A stretch of 64,000 bases of DNA from the NCBI GenBank assembly GCA_035376985.1, contig DAOSSA010000001.1:263976-327975 (forward strand), in the 5' to 3' direction. The DNA comes from Brevifilum sp029548365 (GTDB taxonomy: Bacteria > Chloroflexota > Anaerolineae > Anaerolineales > Anaerolineaceae). The notes below the pieces were generated by a model that was not told the DNA's origin, did not search any database, and was given only the letters and a program-made list of their open reading frames with translations. The translations under genes and the position numbers were made by a program. Each line of letters begins with the position of its first letter. Within the stretch, counting starts at the first letter, position 1. Shown here piece by piece: positions 17,642-26,173 of the stretch.

Positions 17642-18358
17642 TTAATGATGCTCCAGAACCCCAAGGCTAACCAACGCTTCCCGCGCTGCGGATTTCTCTG
17701 CAGATTGCTTATTTGAGCCAATCCCTCTGCCATAGGGTTTATTACCAATTCTAACTTCCATTTCAAAGGTTTTATTATGATCAGGACCTTCTTCCGCGAC
17801 CAGAATATATTTTGGTGAAGCAAAGCCCCGTCCCTGCGCCCATTCTTGAAGGCGACTTTTGGTATCATCATCGATGTGATTGTGAAAAATGCTGTCAACA
17901 ACTTCAAACAGAAGCGGTTCCATAAAAGCTTCAACGGCTGGTATTCCTGCATACAGGTATAGTGCACCAATCAGCGCCTCGAAGGTGTCGCACAATAGAG
18001 TTGTGCGCTCCCGTCCTCCAGCTTGTATTTCGCCTTTTCCCAAGCGTAAAGCCAAACCTAAATTTATTTTCCTAGCAAAATTGGCTAATTGTTCAGTATG
18101 AACCAATGCTGCCCGCAGACGAGTCAGGTCACCTTCCGGTTTCTCAGGAAAAAGATGGTACAACCACTCAGCCACCATGAAATCAAGAACTGCATCACCC
18201 AAGAATTCAAGGCGCTCATTGTCTTCAATTGCATCCTTATTTTCATTTAAATACGAACGATGGGTCAACGCCCTTGTTAATAAAAAGAAGTTTGTAAAAG
18301 GAAGTTTTAAACGTTTTGAAAACTGCTCTGCGCTTTCGGTTTTGACATCTTCAGTCAT
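17642..18358 (-). CDS. rnc: ribonuclease III
   Basis: From the chosen start the protein is 238 residues, normal for RNase III. It has the nuclease signature NERLEFLGDAVLDFMVAEWL and a C-terminal double-stranded RNA-binding domain (KSRLQEWAQGRGFASPKY, GSNKQSAEKSAAREALVSLG). It cleaves double-stranded RNA in rRNA maturation and mRNA turnover. The ATG at 18358 has AAGGA 9 nt upstream. A second candidate ATG at 18448 with AGAGG would add 30 residues unlike the family. The extra region contains an 8-bp inverted repeat, which favours an untranslated leader. Confidence 0.93.
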   Translation of the reverse strand: MTEDVKTESAEQFSKRLKLPFTNFFLLTRALTHRSYLNENKDAIEDNERLEFLGDAVLDFMVAEWLYHLFPEKPEGDLTRLRAALVHTEQLANFARKINLGLALRLGKGEIQAGGRERTTLLCDTFEALIGALYLYAGIPAVEAFMEPLLFEVVDSIFHNHIDDDTKSRLQEWAQGRGFASPKYILVAEEGPDHNKTFEMEVRIGNKPYGRGIGSNKQSAEKSAAREALVSLGVLEHH

Positions 18359-18385
18359 CGTTCTGGGTCCTTTACCAGAACTACC

Positions 18386-18422
18386 GATGCGCAGGCCATC
18401 TAAAGTAAATAGCTTGCGCATC
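18386..18422 (-). promoter_or_regulatory. hairpin in the rnc leader
   Basis: A perfect 8-bp inverted repeat GATGCGCA/TGCGCATC (18386-18393 with 18415-18422) lies just upstream of the preferred rnc start. In E. coli, RNase III cleaves its own leader hairpin to limit its synthesis. An 8-bp stem is short for a standard RNase III site, so this is only suggestive. Confidence 0.35.
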
Positions 18423-18513
18423 AATAGTTCTTTAATTGATGCGGGCATGATACCGACCTCTCATTTTATCCGGTAATCCTATTTATACCAAACGCGATTT
18501 TTTGTTTATTTCA

Positions 18514-18542
18514 TTGGTTGAGCCATTTTTCCGGGGTATAAT
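18514..18542 (+). promoter_or_regulatory. scpA promoter
   Basis: TTGGTT (18514-18519) and TATAAT (18537-18542) are spaced 17 bp. The predicted start near 18549 excludes the in-frame ATG at 18502 as a translation start. Confidence 0.75.
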
Positions 18543-18564
18543 CTTTTTCAGGATTGTTGACCAC

Positions 18565-19338
18565 ATGGCTTTTCTGTACAGACCCAATTCTGCGTACACC
18601 ATTCATACAGAGATCTATGAAGGTCCGCTGGACCTTCTTCTGGACCTGATTTCAAAAGCTGAATTAGACATCACGCGACTTTCGTTGGCAAAAGTCACGG
18701 ATGCGTATTTGGCCCACCTGGCATCGCTTCAAGAAAAATCTGCTGTTGAAATCTCAGGGTTTCTGGTTATCGCCGCCAAGCTGATCCAAATAAAATCTGA
18801 GGCGTTATTGCCTCGCCCAATTGAGAGAGCAGAAGGCGAAGAAGATCCAGCTGAGAGTTTAGCACGACAGCTCATGATTTACAAATCCATAAAGGAAACC
18901 GCACTATGGTTGCGGCATCTAGAGCAGAAGGGACAACGCACATATATTCGGTTGGCACCGCCTCCCAAAATCGAAGAAACTGTTGATCTTTCGGGGGTTG
19001 ATCTCGACACTCTTATTGAGATGATGAAAGCACTCTATCATTTTAGTGAAGAGGCAGCGCCAATTACTACGGTTATTACGATTCCAAGAGTCACAATTAG
19101 AAACAAGATCAGGGAATTGATCGATCAGCTCAGACACCAAAAACGCCTTTCATATCGCCAAATGCTTCCAAAGGAGTACGATCGGATCGAAGCTATTGTG
19201 CTTTTTCTAGCTGTCCTGGAGATGATCAAACAACAATACGCAAATGTTCATCAGGAAAAACTTTTTTCAGATATCCAAATTCTGGCCACTGAAAAAACCT
19301 TCACCGATCAAAAAATTACGTTGGCACTGGACACATAA
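18565..19338 (+). CDS. scpA: segregation and condensation protein A
   Basis: The 257-residue kleisin bridges the two SMC heads. It has the family signature YEGPLDLLLDLISKAELDI, the VTDAYLAHL helix and the C-terminal winged helix (VLFLAVLEMIKQQ). The ATG at 18565 lies just downstream of a good promoter, with AGGA upstream. scpB, often adjacent, is not next to it. Being divergent from rnc-smc puts two subunits of one complex close together but under separate promoters. Confidence 0.94.
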   Translation: MAFLYRPNSAYTIHTEIYEGPLDLLLDLISKAELDITRLSLAKVTDAYLAHLASLQEKSAVEISGFLVIAAKLIQIKSEALLPRPIERAEGEEDPAESLARQLMIYKSIKETALWLRHLEQKGQRTYIRLAPPPKIEETVDLSGVDLDTLIEMMKALYHFSEEAAPITTVITIPRVTIRNKIRELIDQLRHQKRLSYRQMLPKEYDRIEAIVLFLAVLEMIKQQYANVHQEKLFSDIQILATEKTFTDQKITLALDT

Positions 19339-19350
19339 ATCTGATATAAT
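19321..19350 (+). promoter_or_regulatory. promoter at the end of scpA
   Basis: TTGGCA (19321-19326) and TATAAT (19345-19350) are spaced 18 bp. The -35 lies in the last codons of scpA, giving the next two genes their own start of transcription. Confidence 0.65.
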
Positions 19351-19412
19351 AAGTTCCACTTAAACAAGTAGATCAATATTACAAACAACAATCAAATCGG
19401 GACAGGAATAAT

Positions 19413-19871
19413 ATGAATGGTGAAATTAATAATCAGTTAACGACATCTACCCAAGAAAACTCGGGGGCTGTTGACGAATCTCAAGCAAAAGCCCAGAACA
19501 CAAAGAAATATTTGATCGCAGGTATCTTGGTAGCAATTGTGCTGATTGTCTTAATTGTGCTGGCAACGATCTACTTGGTTGATGAAACGCACCAGCAAAG
19601 AACCGAACAAATTCGCGATGTCTTTATTATTTTCCTGGCTTTGCAATCCCTGGTGATTGGAATCGCAATGGTTGTGTTAATCGTTCAACTTTCGAGCCTG
19701 ATTAACCTCCTCCAAAATGAGATCCGTCCAATTATCAACTCGACTTCTGAAACCGTAAACACGCTGAAAGGGACAGCAAAATTTGTGAGCGATAATCTCG
19801 CGGAACCAGTTATTAAGTTAAATCAATATGCTGCTATGATTAAGCGTATTTTTAAACCTTCAAAGGATTGA
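19413..19871 (+). CDS. DUF948-like two-helix membrane protein
   Basis: A 152-residue protein with a hydrophilic N-terminal tail rich in Gln and Asn, two transmembrane helices (about 32-54 and 72-94), and a C-terminal amphipathic helix containing EIRPIINSTSETVNTLKGTAKFVSDNL. This tail pattern is seen in DUF948-type general stress proteins. It pairs with the YtxH-domain protein 52 nt downstream, a frequent combination. The function is not known beyond a likely envelope or stress association. Confidence 0.8.
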   Translation: MNGEINNQLTTSTQENSGAVDESQAKAQNTKKYLIAGILVAIVLIVLIVLATIYLVDETHQQRTEQIRDVFIIFLALQSLVIGIAMVVLIVQLSSLINLLQNEIRPIINSTSETVNTLKGTAKFVSDNLAEPVIKLNQYAAMIKRIFKPSKD

Positions 19872-19923
19872 AGGTAAAAACCACTATTAGTTATAAGGAT
19901 TAACGAATTCAAAGGAGAAAGAC

Positions 19924-20271
19924 ATGTCAGATAGTAAAGATTTCGGTGCATTTTTAATTGGGTTTATTGTCGGAGGTCTAACAGGTGCGGCTGTAGCCTT
20001 GTTGTTTGCACCTCAATCTGGTGAAGAAACCCGAGAATTGATCCATGATAAAGCGATACAGCTCCGTGATCGCACGGCGGAATCTGTTGAAGAAGCCCGA
20101 CTTCAAGCAGAAGAAGCATTTGAGCAAGCTAAACAAAAAGCTGATGAATGGACTAAACTCACCAAACAACATGCGGAAGAGCTTCTTGAAAAAGGCGAGC
20201 ACTTTCTCGAAGAGGGGCGCGACAAATTAGTGGAAGCGATTAAACCGAAAGAAAAACCCGCAGAAGTTTAG
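19924..20271 (+). CDS. YtxH domain protein
   Basis: The 115-residue protein has the YtxH glycine-rich membrane segment GFIVGGLTGAAVALLFAPQSGEETR followed by a long charged, Ala/Glu/Lys-rich helix. The family includes B. subtilis general stress proteins of unknown biochemical function. A strong AAAGGAGA site precedes the ATG. It is probably co-transcribed with the DUF948-like gene. Confidence 0.88.
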   Translation: MSDSKDFGAFLIGFIVGGLTGAAVALLFAPQSGEETRELIHDKAIQLRDRTAESVEEARLQAEEAFEQAKQKADEWTKLTKQHAEELLEKGEHFLEEGRDKLVEAIKPKEKPAEV

Positions 20272-20290
20272 TCCGAGGTTGTATCAAAAT

Positions 20291-20316
20291 AGAGGCTGGC
20301 TTAATAACCAGCCTCT
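20291..20316. terminator. hairpin between convergent genes
   Basis: A perfect 9-bp AGAGGCTGG/CCAGCCTCT stem with an 8-nt loop; the minus-strand stop codon lies in the loop. The T tracts on both sides are weak, so termination may be partial. Confidence 0.65.
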
Positions 20317-21857
20317 TTGGCTTTAACAATTGCACCTGGTAGATAATCCAGAATGTCAAGTGCAGTTACGCTCATGTCTGTTTTAAAGTTATCTCTGGCG
20401 ATTTTTCCCGAATTGGCATGAATCCACACCCCCAAAACGCTGGCATACTCTGCGGGTACGCCTTGCGCCATCAGCCCACCAATGACGCCAGTTAATACGT
20501 CTCCGCTGCCTGCTGTCGCCAGGGCGGGGTCGCTGACTGGATTGATGAACATTTTCCCGTTTGCACAAGCAATTACTGTCAATGCACCTTTTAACACCAG
20601 ATTGACCCGCCATAATTTGGCATACTCTGATGCGATTTCCCAACGATTGGATTGAATCTCGCTTGTTTCCAGCCCTGTGAGAACAGACATTTCTCCAGGA
20701 TGCGGGGTTAGCACCACTTGATCCGGTAATAAAGACCACCACTGCTTAAGATTAACCAGGAGTTTTAGGGCATCAGCATCGATTAACAATGGCGTGGATG
20801 GGGGCAAATATTGCAGTAAATTCGTTAAAAACAAAATATTAGATTCGTTTAGCCCCCACCCAGACCCAATGGCAATGGCCTTTGCTGATTGCAAGGTATT
20901 CCGCAATGCTGATAGCCCACCAGGATCGAACGCACCGTCAACATCCGGTATAACCGTCCACACCGCTTCAAGTAAACGCCCGGCAAGAAATCGATGAACA
21001 TCCCGCACAACCCCCATATGCACCAGTCCGCAGCCCATCCGATAGGCTGCCTTCCCAACAAAATAAGCCGCACCGGTGTAAGGCGCAGATCCAGCAATCA
21101 CCAAACAAGTGCCAAAGGTTCCTTTATGTCCACTGTCCGGCCGCTGTGGAAACAGATCGCGGATCACTGAGGGGTCAATCATTTCCGGCAAACCATCCTT
21201 TGTGAATGCGGACGGATCACCGATTCCAATATCAATATAATGCAGATCGCCAGCAAACGATCGGGCTGGATGTGACAACAATCCCTGTTTCATAGCAGCC
21301 ATGGTAAGCGTATGAGCTGCAGGAATCGTTGCGGCCGAAACGTCACCTGTATCGCAATCAACGCCAGAAGGGCAATCTACAGCGATTATAAGCAAATCTG
21401 AGCGGTTTTCCAACCGTTTATGAACATTGACCATCACATTATACAATGAACGCCTCAGAGGCAGTCTGAAGCCCGTTCCCAGGATGCCATCCAGGACAAC
21501 AACGCCTGGGATCAAAGCAGCGTCAAAGAGATCAAGACGATCATTCCTGGAAATATCGACAACAGCTCCCCCAAAAGAAAGATAGTCTTCCAGCAAAGCA
21601 TCGTTTCCATTTTCTTTGATAAGGAAAGCCTGAGTTCTCAGGCCCCACTTAGCCATCCAGGTAAGGGCAATAAGCGTGTCACCCCCATTGTTACCAGCTC
21701 CAACAAGACCGATAACACCTTGACGATGTGGTACGTTTCGAGTGATCCAATTGGCAATCCCTCGCCCCGCATTTTTCATCATCATTTCATAGCTCACGCC
21801 AGATGCGTCCGCTGCGCGTTCAATAGCCTGCATTTGTTCAACAGAGACAATCTTCAT
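20301..21857 (-). CDS. nnr: bifunctional NAD(P)HX epimerase / ADP-dependent NAD(P)HX dehydratase
   Basis: A 518-residue fusion that repairs hydrated NAD(P)H. The N-terminal YjeF-type epimerase domain (to about 215) has the glycine-rich LVGAGNNGGDTLIAL and the AVDCPSGVD motif. The C-terminal ribokinase-like dehydratase has SAPYTGAAYFVGKAAYRMG, LTPHPGEMSVLTG and the catalytic ATAGSGDVLTG. The ATG at 21857 has AAGGAG 4 nt upstream; a TTG directly before it is less likely. Length and domain order match the standard bacterial fusion. Confidence 0.95.
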   Translation of the reverse strand: MKIVSVEQMQAIERAADASGVSYEMMMKNAGRGIANWITRNVPHRQGVIGLVGAGNNGGDTLIALTWMAKWGLRTQAFLIKENGNDALLEDYLSFGGAVVDISRNDRLDLFDAALIPGVVVLDGILGTGFRLPLRRSLYNVMVNVHKRLENRSDLLIIAVDCPSGVDCDTGDVSAATIPAAHTLTMAAMKQGLLSHPARSFAGDLHYIDIGIGDPSAFTKDGLPEMIDPSVIRDLFPQRPDSGHKGTFGTCLVIAGSAPYTGAAYFVGKAAYRMGCGLVHMGVVRDVHRFLAGRLLEAVWTVIPDVDGAFDPGGLSALRNTLQSAKAIAIGSGWGLNESNILFLTNLLQYLPPSTPLLIDADALKLLVNLKQWWSLLPDQVVLTPHPGEMSVLTGLETSEIQSNRWEIASEYAKLWRVNLVLKGALTVIACANGKMFINPVSDPALATAGSGDVLTGVIGGLMAQGVPAEYASVLGVWIHANSGKIARDNFKTDMSVTALDILDYLPGAIVKAKEAGY

Positions 21858-21913
21858 CAAGCTCCTTTCACATCAATAACCAATGCTAATTATAAGGGAT
21901 ACGGCAACAGCGC

Positions 21914-21942
21914 TTGACTTTTATTTTTCTATGTGATAAGAT
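21914..21942 (+). promoter_or_regulatory. tRNA-Asp promoter
   Basis: TTGACT (21914-21919) and TAAGAT (21937-21942) are spaced 17 bp. The -10 ends 12 nt before the tRNA. Confidence 0.8.
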
Positions 21943-21953
21943 GACGATCGCTC

Positions 21954-22027
21954 GGGGGCGTGGTGTAGTGGTTCAACATGCGGCCCTGTCAAGGCCGAGA
22001 TCGCGGGTTCAAATCCCGTCGCTCCCG
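21954..22027 (+). tRNA. tRNA-Asp (anticodon GTC)
   Basis: A 74-nt cloverleaf. The acceptor GGGGGCG pairs with CGCTCCC including one G-U. The stem CGGCC/GGCCG encloses CTGTCAA (anticodon GUC). The T arm GCGGG-TTCAAAT-CCCGT is intact. CCA is not encoded. Confidence 0.96.
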
Positions 22028-22030
22028 CTA

Positions 22031-22066
22031 AAGAAAATCCACCTGGTCAGGTGGATTTTCTTTTTT
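22031..22066 (+). terminator. terminator after tRNA-Asp
   Basis: A perfect 15-bp stem (22031-22045 with 22048-22062) with a 2-nt apex is followed by a T run. It may also serve the convergent MFS gene on the minus strand. Confidence 0.9.
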
Positions 22067-22091
22067 ATTATCAATGATTGACAACCGTTCA

Positions 22092-23456
22092 CTAACTTTC
22101 CATATTATTTTTAATGCCCAATTCAGCTGCACGTTTTGTCATCTCATCACGCAGGATCTTAGAGTCCTTGGGATATGTGAAATAGAAGCCAGAGAATAAA
22201 ACGCCGCAAATCAACCATGGGAACGGGACGGTCCACAGCATAGCCGTTTGAATATCAAGTTTATCTGCAAGAATGCCGAAAATCAGCGCGGCGATAGCGG
22301 CAAAACCGCTCTCAATAAAAGTAATAAATGAAAAGGCTGAAGATCGAAGTTCAGGCATCACCACACCCTGGATCATTGGCTCCTTCGAACCTTTGCCTGG
22401 CCAGCTGATCAACAAGGCGGTGATAAAACATAAAACTGCTAACTTAATCAAGCTCCAATTTTCAGTCCTCGTGAAGAGATAATAGGTGAATGGAATGCCC
22501 AGAAACACAGACAGCTGCCCGATAAAGGCTCTGCCAAACTTTGGACTCACTTTTTCAGCATAGTCTCCAATGACACCGCCCAGCACATTGCTGATCGCGG
22601 TTCCAATGACCACGCCACCAAAAATCAAGGGCGCTTGGGTAGTGTCAACATGGCGGACTTCAACCAGCCACAGGATTAAGAATGCGCCCATCACCACCCA
22701 GGGCATGGATCCAGCTAAGCCCTGTGCAATCGCGACCCAGATCGTCGGGATTTTCATCAGTGTTTTGACATCGGAAATATTTGCCTTGTAGCGTTCGGCG
22801 TCTTCCTGAGTCAGTTGGCCGCGCATCTCAGGCTCTGCTTCACCCCGCACGGGTTCATCCACAAGAAACCAAATCAGTATACCGGAAAGAACACTGGCAA
22901 TCCCCAGGATGATGAAGCCATTTCGCCAGAGTTCAGGTGTTGCCAGTGCTCCAAGCCCAACAGTAAAGACAATGATTCCAAGAACACCAATTGCTTCCAG
23001 GATGCCCAGCATTTTGCCGCGAACATGCGGGGGAAATGTGTCCGCCATGATCGAAAATGTCGCTGGCATCAAAGCGCCTAATCCAAGCCCGGAAATAACC
23101 CTGATCAGCAGCAGTTGCTCATAGGTTTGTGTAAAGCCCACTAAAATCGTCCAAATGCCCCACAAACCTGTTCCGATTAACAGCACTTTCTTTCTGGAAT
23201 GGCGGTCTGACAAATATCCCCAAAAAGGTGAGCTGAGCGATTGAAGCAGGCTGCGTGCAAAGGTAATCCATGCCAGGTTCATGTTGGTCAAAGACCAAAG
23301 CATTTTCAGTACAGGCGAGAAAATTGACATCGCCTGGCCTTCTCCTTGGTCTACAAAATAACCTGCTGCCAGCGCCATGAGGGTTTGAGTTCGTTTTCGT
23401 TGCGATTTGAATTTCGGCTTTGATTGATCAACAAAAGCAGTATTGGTTTCATCCAT
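22092..23456 (-). CDS. MFS transporter
   Basis: The 454-residue major facilitator has 12 predicted transmembrane helices. The loop 2-3 motif is GYLSDRHSRKKVL, followed by the RVISGLGLGALMPATFSIMADTFP helix typical of drug or metabolite MFS proteins. A cytoplasmic loop of about 45 residues separates the halves. Substrate cannot be deduced. The ATG at 23456 is chosen because AAGGAG lies 9 nt upstream. It stands alone between tRNA-Asp and the ABC importer terminator. The 200-nt upstream region contains a 12-bp AAAAACGTTTTT palindrome at 23612-23623. Confidence 0.88.
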   Translation of the reverse strand: MDETNTAFVDQSKPKFKSQRKRTQTLMALAAGYFVDQGEGQAMSIFSPVLKMLWSLTNMNLAWITFARSLLQSLSSPFWGYLSDRHSRKKVLLIGTGLWGIWTILVGFTQTYEQLLLIRVISGLGLGALMPATFSIMADTFPPHVRGKMLGILEAIGVLGIIVFTVGLGALATPELWRNGFIILGIASVLSGILIWFLVDEPVRGEAEPEMRGQLTQEDAERYKANISDVKTLMKIPTIWVAIAQGLAGSMPWVVMGAFLILWLVEVRHVDTTQAPLIFGGVVIGTAISNVLGGVIGDYAEKVSPKFGRAFIGQLSVFLGIPFTYYLFTRTENWSLIKLAVLCFITALLISWPGKGSKEPMIQGVVMPELRSSAFSFITFIESGFAAIAALIFGILADKLDIQTAMLWTVPFPWLICGVLFSGFYFTYPKDSKILRDEMTKRAAELGIKNNMES

Positions 23457-23657
23457 AACAGAGTTCTCCTTGTTCCGCTGTGTTTGCGGTGTCATTATTT
23501 GGGTGTATGTGTTTGTTTTGCCCTCAAAATTAATTTCAATGAGTGTGTTTGTTCTAAGGTTTATTTTGGATTGAATGAATTATAAACGAAATTAAAAAAT
23601 TCATTTAGAAAAAAAACGTTTTTCGGTTAGTTTGCTCAAAATTAACATGAGAAATGA

Positions 23658-23698
23658 TAAACACTGAACCATTTTACCAAATTATGGTTCAGTGTTTA
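23658..23698 (-). terminator. terminator of the alpha-glucoside ABC operon
   Basis: A perfect 15-bp inverted repeat (23658-23672 with 23684-23698, loop 11 nt) lies 30 nt past the last permease stop. On the minus strand it is followed by a modest T-rich stretch. Confidence 0.8.
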
Positions 23699-23728
23699 TT
23701 AATCGTTTATGGCTAAAAGAGTTTAAAT

Positions 23729-24901
23729 TTATCCTTTGACCGAACCAGCCATCATTCCACGCACAAAATACCGTTGCAATGCCAGGAACACAGCTAATGG
23801 CAAGATCATACTGACAAATGCAGCAGATGTCATCAAGTGCCAGTCCTGTCCTTTTTCTCCGACAAGCTGAGCAACAGCAATCGTGACCGTCTTGTTCCTT
23901 TCACCGAGGAATATTAAAGCGACCAGGTAATCATTCCACAGCCAGAGGAATTGGAATATGGCAAAGGATGCTAAAGCTGGAACAGATAGCGGAAGAATCA
24001 AGCGTACAAAAATGGTAAAGTTCGAAGCCCCATCAATAAAAGCAGACTCCAATAATTCACGGGGAATGGTGCTGATATAGTTGAAAAGCAAGTATGTAGC
24101 CAGCGGTAAACCGAAGCCCGAGTGAGCCAGCCAGATCCCCAAGAAAGTGCCATTCAAATCCATCTTCACATAGTCTTGTAATATAGGCACCAGGGCAATC
24201 TGCAAAGGGACAACCAACAAGGCAACGATGATTGTAAAAAAGAAATTGCGACCAGGGAAGTCCAACCAGGCAAACCCAAAGGCAGCAAAAGCTGCAATTA
24301 AAATTGGGATGATCGTACCTGGGATGGAGACAGCCAGCGAGTTCAGGAAAGCACCGCCCAGATTGTTGCCGGTGCGGGTGATCGTTCGGCCTTCGGCATC
24401 TCGATAGGTGATTGTTTTACCAGTGATGACGTCCTTGTAGTTTTTGAGTGTAAGATTTGTATCAAAACCCACCCACCTTCGGTCGTAGACTCGCAGTTCG
24501 CGTGAGCGCCGATTGCCTGACCACTGGATTGTTCTCCCATCATCAAGTGTGACCCCATCGCGAAAATCTTCGTAGGTGGCAGAAATTCCTGTCAGCGGGT
24601 TGCCATCATATTCGATTACCTCTCCACTGGGGGTACGACCCTCAATCGTTGAGTTTGTTGGCTCTATAAGAATTTCACCATCCAAATCGACAGCAGGATC
24701 GATCTTTATTCGAGCAACCTCCACATCCGTTCGATGTGGAAATACAGTCCACCAGCCAGTGCGGAAAATTTGTTCGCTAGGGCGGAAAGAGGTTATCAGG
24801 ATACCAAGGATTGGTACAACCCAAATAACACATATGACGATTAACACCAAATTTACGACAAAATTTTGAGATCTTTTTTGGATTTTCGCACTCTTCGCCA
24901 T
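23729..24901 (-). CDS. CUT1 sugar ABC transporter permease, AglG/MalG-like with extracytoplasmic insertion
   Basis: A 390-residue inner-membrane permease. After the first helix there is an insertion of about 130 residues of polar, beta-rich sequence, not usual in MalG proteins of about 280 residues. A block of helices follows, with the EAA loop reading ELLESAFIDGASNFTIFVRLILPLS, which contacts the ATPase. The C-terminus MMAGSVKG is typical of MalG-type subunits. Its ATG overlaps the stop of the partner permease. Similar long AglG proteins occur in alpha-glucoside systems, hence the tentative label. Confidence 0.88.
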   Translation of the reverse strand: MAKSAKIQKRSQNFVVNLVLIVICVIWVVPILGILITSFRPSEQIFRTGWWTVFPHRTDVEVARIKIDPAVDLDGEILIEPTNSTIEGRTPSGEVIEYDGNPLTGISATYEDFRDGVTLDDGRTIQWSGNRRSRELRVYDRRWVGFDTNLTLKNYKDVITGKTITYRDAEGRTITRTGNNLGGAFLNSLAVSIPGTIIPILIAAFAAFGFAWLDFPGRNFFFTIIVALLVVPLQIALVPILQDYVKMDLNGTFLGIWLAHSGFGLPLATYLLFNYISTIPRELLESAFIDGASNFTIFVRLILPLSVPALASFAIFQFLWLWNDYLVALIFLGERNKTVTIAVAQLVGEKGQDWHLMTSAAFVSMILPLAVFLALQRYFVRGMMAGSVKG

Positions 24902-26016
24902 TAGAACCCCTTTCTCTCTTTGTTAAATATCCGCAAATTGTAAATAATCACAGGTGAAACTGCCAATAGAAGAACAATTGCGATGGCAGAAGCACGTCCA
25001 TCATGACCGTAGGTGAATTTTTGTAAGTAAAATTCATTCGCAATAACATTCGTTTGATTATTGCCACCCGTCATAACACGCACAATATCAAATAGCTTGA
25101 GGCTGAAGATCACTATCGTTGTAATCACAGTGAGCAAAGTACCCTTAATGTAAGGGACGGTAATACTGAAAAAACCTCTGACCTCTGAAGCACCATCAAT
25201 CCGGGCGGCTTCAAGCAGTTCCGCGGGTACACCCTTAATTGCCGATGACAATATCACCATCGCATAACCTGTTTGTAGCCAAACCATAATGATGATCAAA
25301 AGGAAGTTGTTCCAGGGAGCAATTGTCAACCAGGGTTGGGGGTTGCCGCCTAAGGCGACGACTATGGCATTCAACAAACCTATTTCAGAGCCTGCACCTT
25401 TAAAATCATAAATAAATTTCCAAATCACACCCGCACCAACAAAAGAAATCGCCATGGGGGTGAAAATGATCGATTTATAAACAACTTCGAATTTACTCCG
25501 ATCAGCCAGAACAGCGATCAAGAGACCCAAAGCCACACTGAAACCTGTTCCGAACACCAACCAGAGTAAATTATTGCGGAATGTTTCTAACATCCTTGGG
25601 TTTGTGAAGGCAAATATATAATTATCTAACCTCACCCATTGTGTGCCATAATTATTGCGAAAACTTGAGATTAATGAACGAAAAACAGGGAGCGCTAAAA
25701 ACCACCCCATAATGGCAATTGCAGGACCGACAAACACAAAAGGCTGGAGTCGTTTTGACCAAGCCTTGGGTAACTTTAATACCAACCAATTAGCAACAAG
25801 ATACAGTAGTGCTACACCGCCTACACCCCAAATGATGGCTACGATAACCAGGATAATTTGTGGAACATCGGCTCTTGATAAAAAAAGATAGCCCTGCCAA
25901 AGAACGAGAAAGGTCACCGCTGGTACAAATAGGGAAATAAGAATTTGCCCAAATGTTGAACTGAACCAGTGTAAAATGCCAATTTTTTTAGGTTCAGGGT
26001 TCTCAGGGTTGAGCAT
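24901..26016 (-). CDS. CUT1 sugar ABC transporter permease, AglF/MalF-like
   Basis: The 371-residue permease has an extended N-terminus holding two or three extra helices before the conserved core. The EAA motif is PAELLEAARIDGASEVRGFFSITVPYI. It would pair with the AglG-like subunit to form the channel. The start at 26016 follows AGGAGG by 5 nt; a GTG 6 nt further upstream overlaps that site and is rejected. Expression relative to the binding protein is probably damped by the hairpin at 26050-26081. Confidence 0.9.
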   Translation of the reverse strand: MLNPENPEPKKIGILHWFSSTFGQILISLFVPAVTFLVLWQGYLFLSRADVPQIILVIVAIIWGVGGVALLYLVANWLVLKLPKAWSKRLQPFVFVGPAIAIMGWFLALPVFRSLISSFRNNYGTQWVRLDNYIFAFTNPRMLETFRNNLLWLVFGTGFSVALGLLIAVLADRSKFEVVYKSIIFTPMAISFVGAGVIWKFIYDFKGAGSEIGLLNAIVVALGGNPQPWLTIAPWNNFLLIIIMVWLQTGYAMVILSSAIKGVPAELLEAARIDGASEVRGFFSITVPYIKGTLLTVITTIVIFSLKLFDIVRVMTGGNNQTNVIANEFYLQKFTYGHDGRASAIAIVLLLAVSPVIIYNLRIFNKERKGF

Positions 26017-26049
26017 GCACACCTCCTATTTAATCACTTTTAGAAGAAA

Positions 26050-26081
26050 AAGGGCAGGCAAAACTTAACCTGCCTGCCCTT
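26050..26081 (-). promoter_or_regulatory. intercistronic hairpin between binding protein and permease
   Basis: A perfect 11-bp AAGGGCAGGCA/TGCCTGCCCTT stem with a 10-nt loop. On the minus strand it is followed by TTTTCTTCTA. Its position suggests partial termination or protection of the upstream mRNA, giving more binding protein than permease. Confidence 0.75.
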
Positions 26082-26173
26082 CATTGAATTTGTACCTTCC
26101 AGCTTTATCCACTGGCTTGAGCCATTTCATTCAGAAGACACAAGCATGTGAATTCAGCTGACTTTTGGATGGA

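Noticed and set aside
23612..23623. AAAAACGTTTTT palindrome (and AAACGTTT at 37699, 47917 and about 50836) as LacI-type operators
   Set aside because: Short AT-rich palindromes are expected at about this frequency, and no LacI regulator is encoded in the window.
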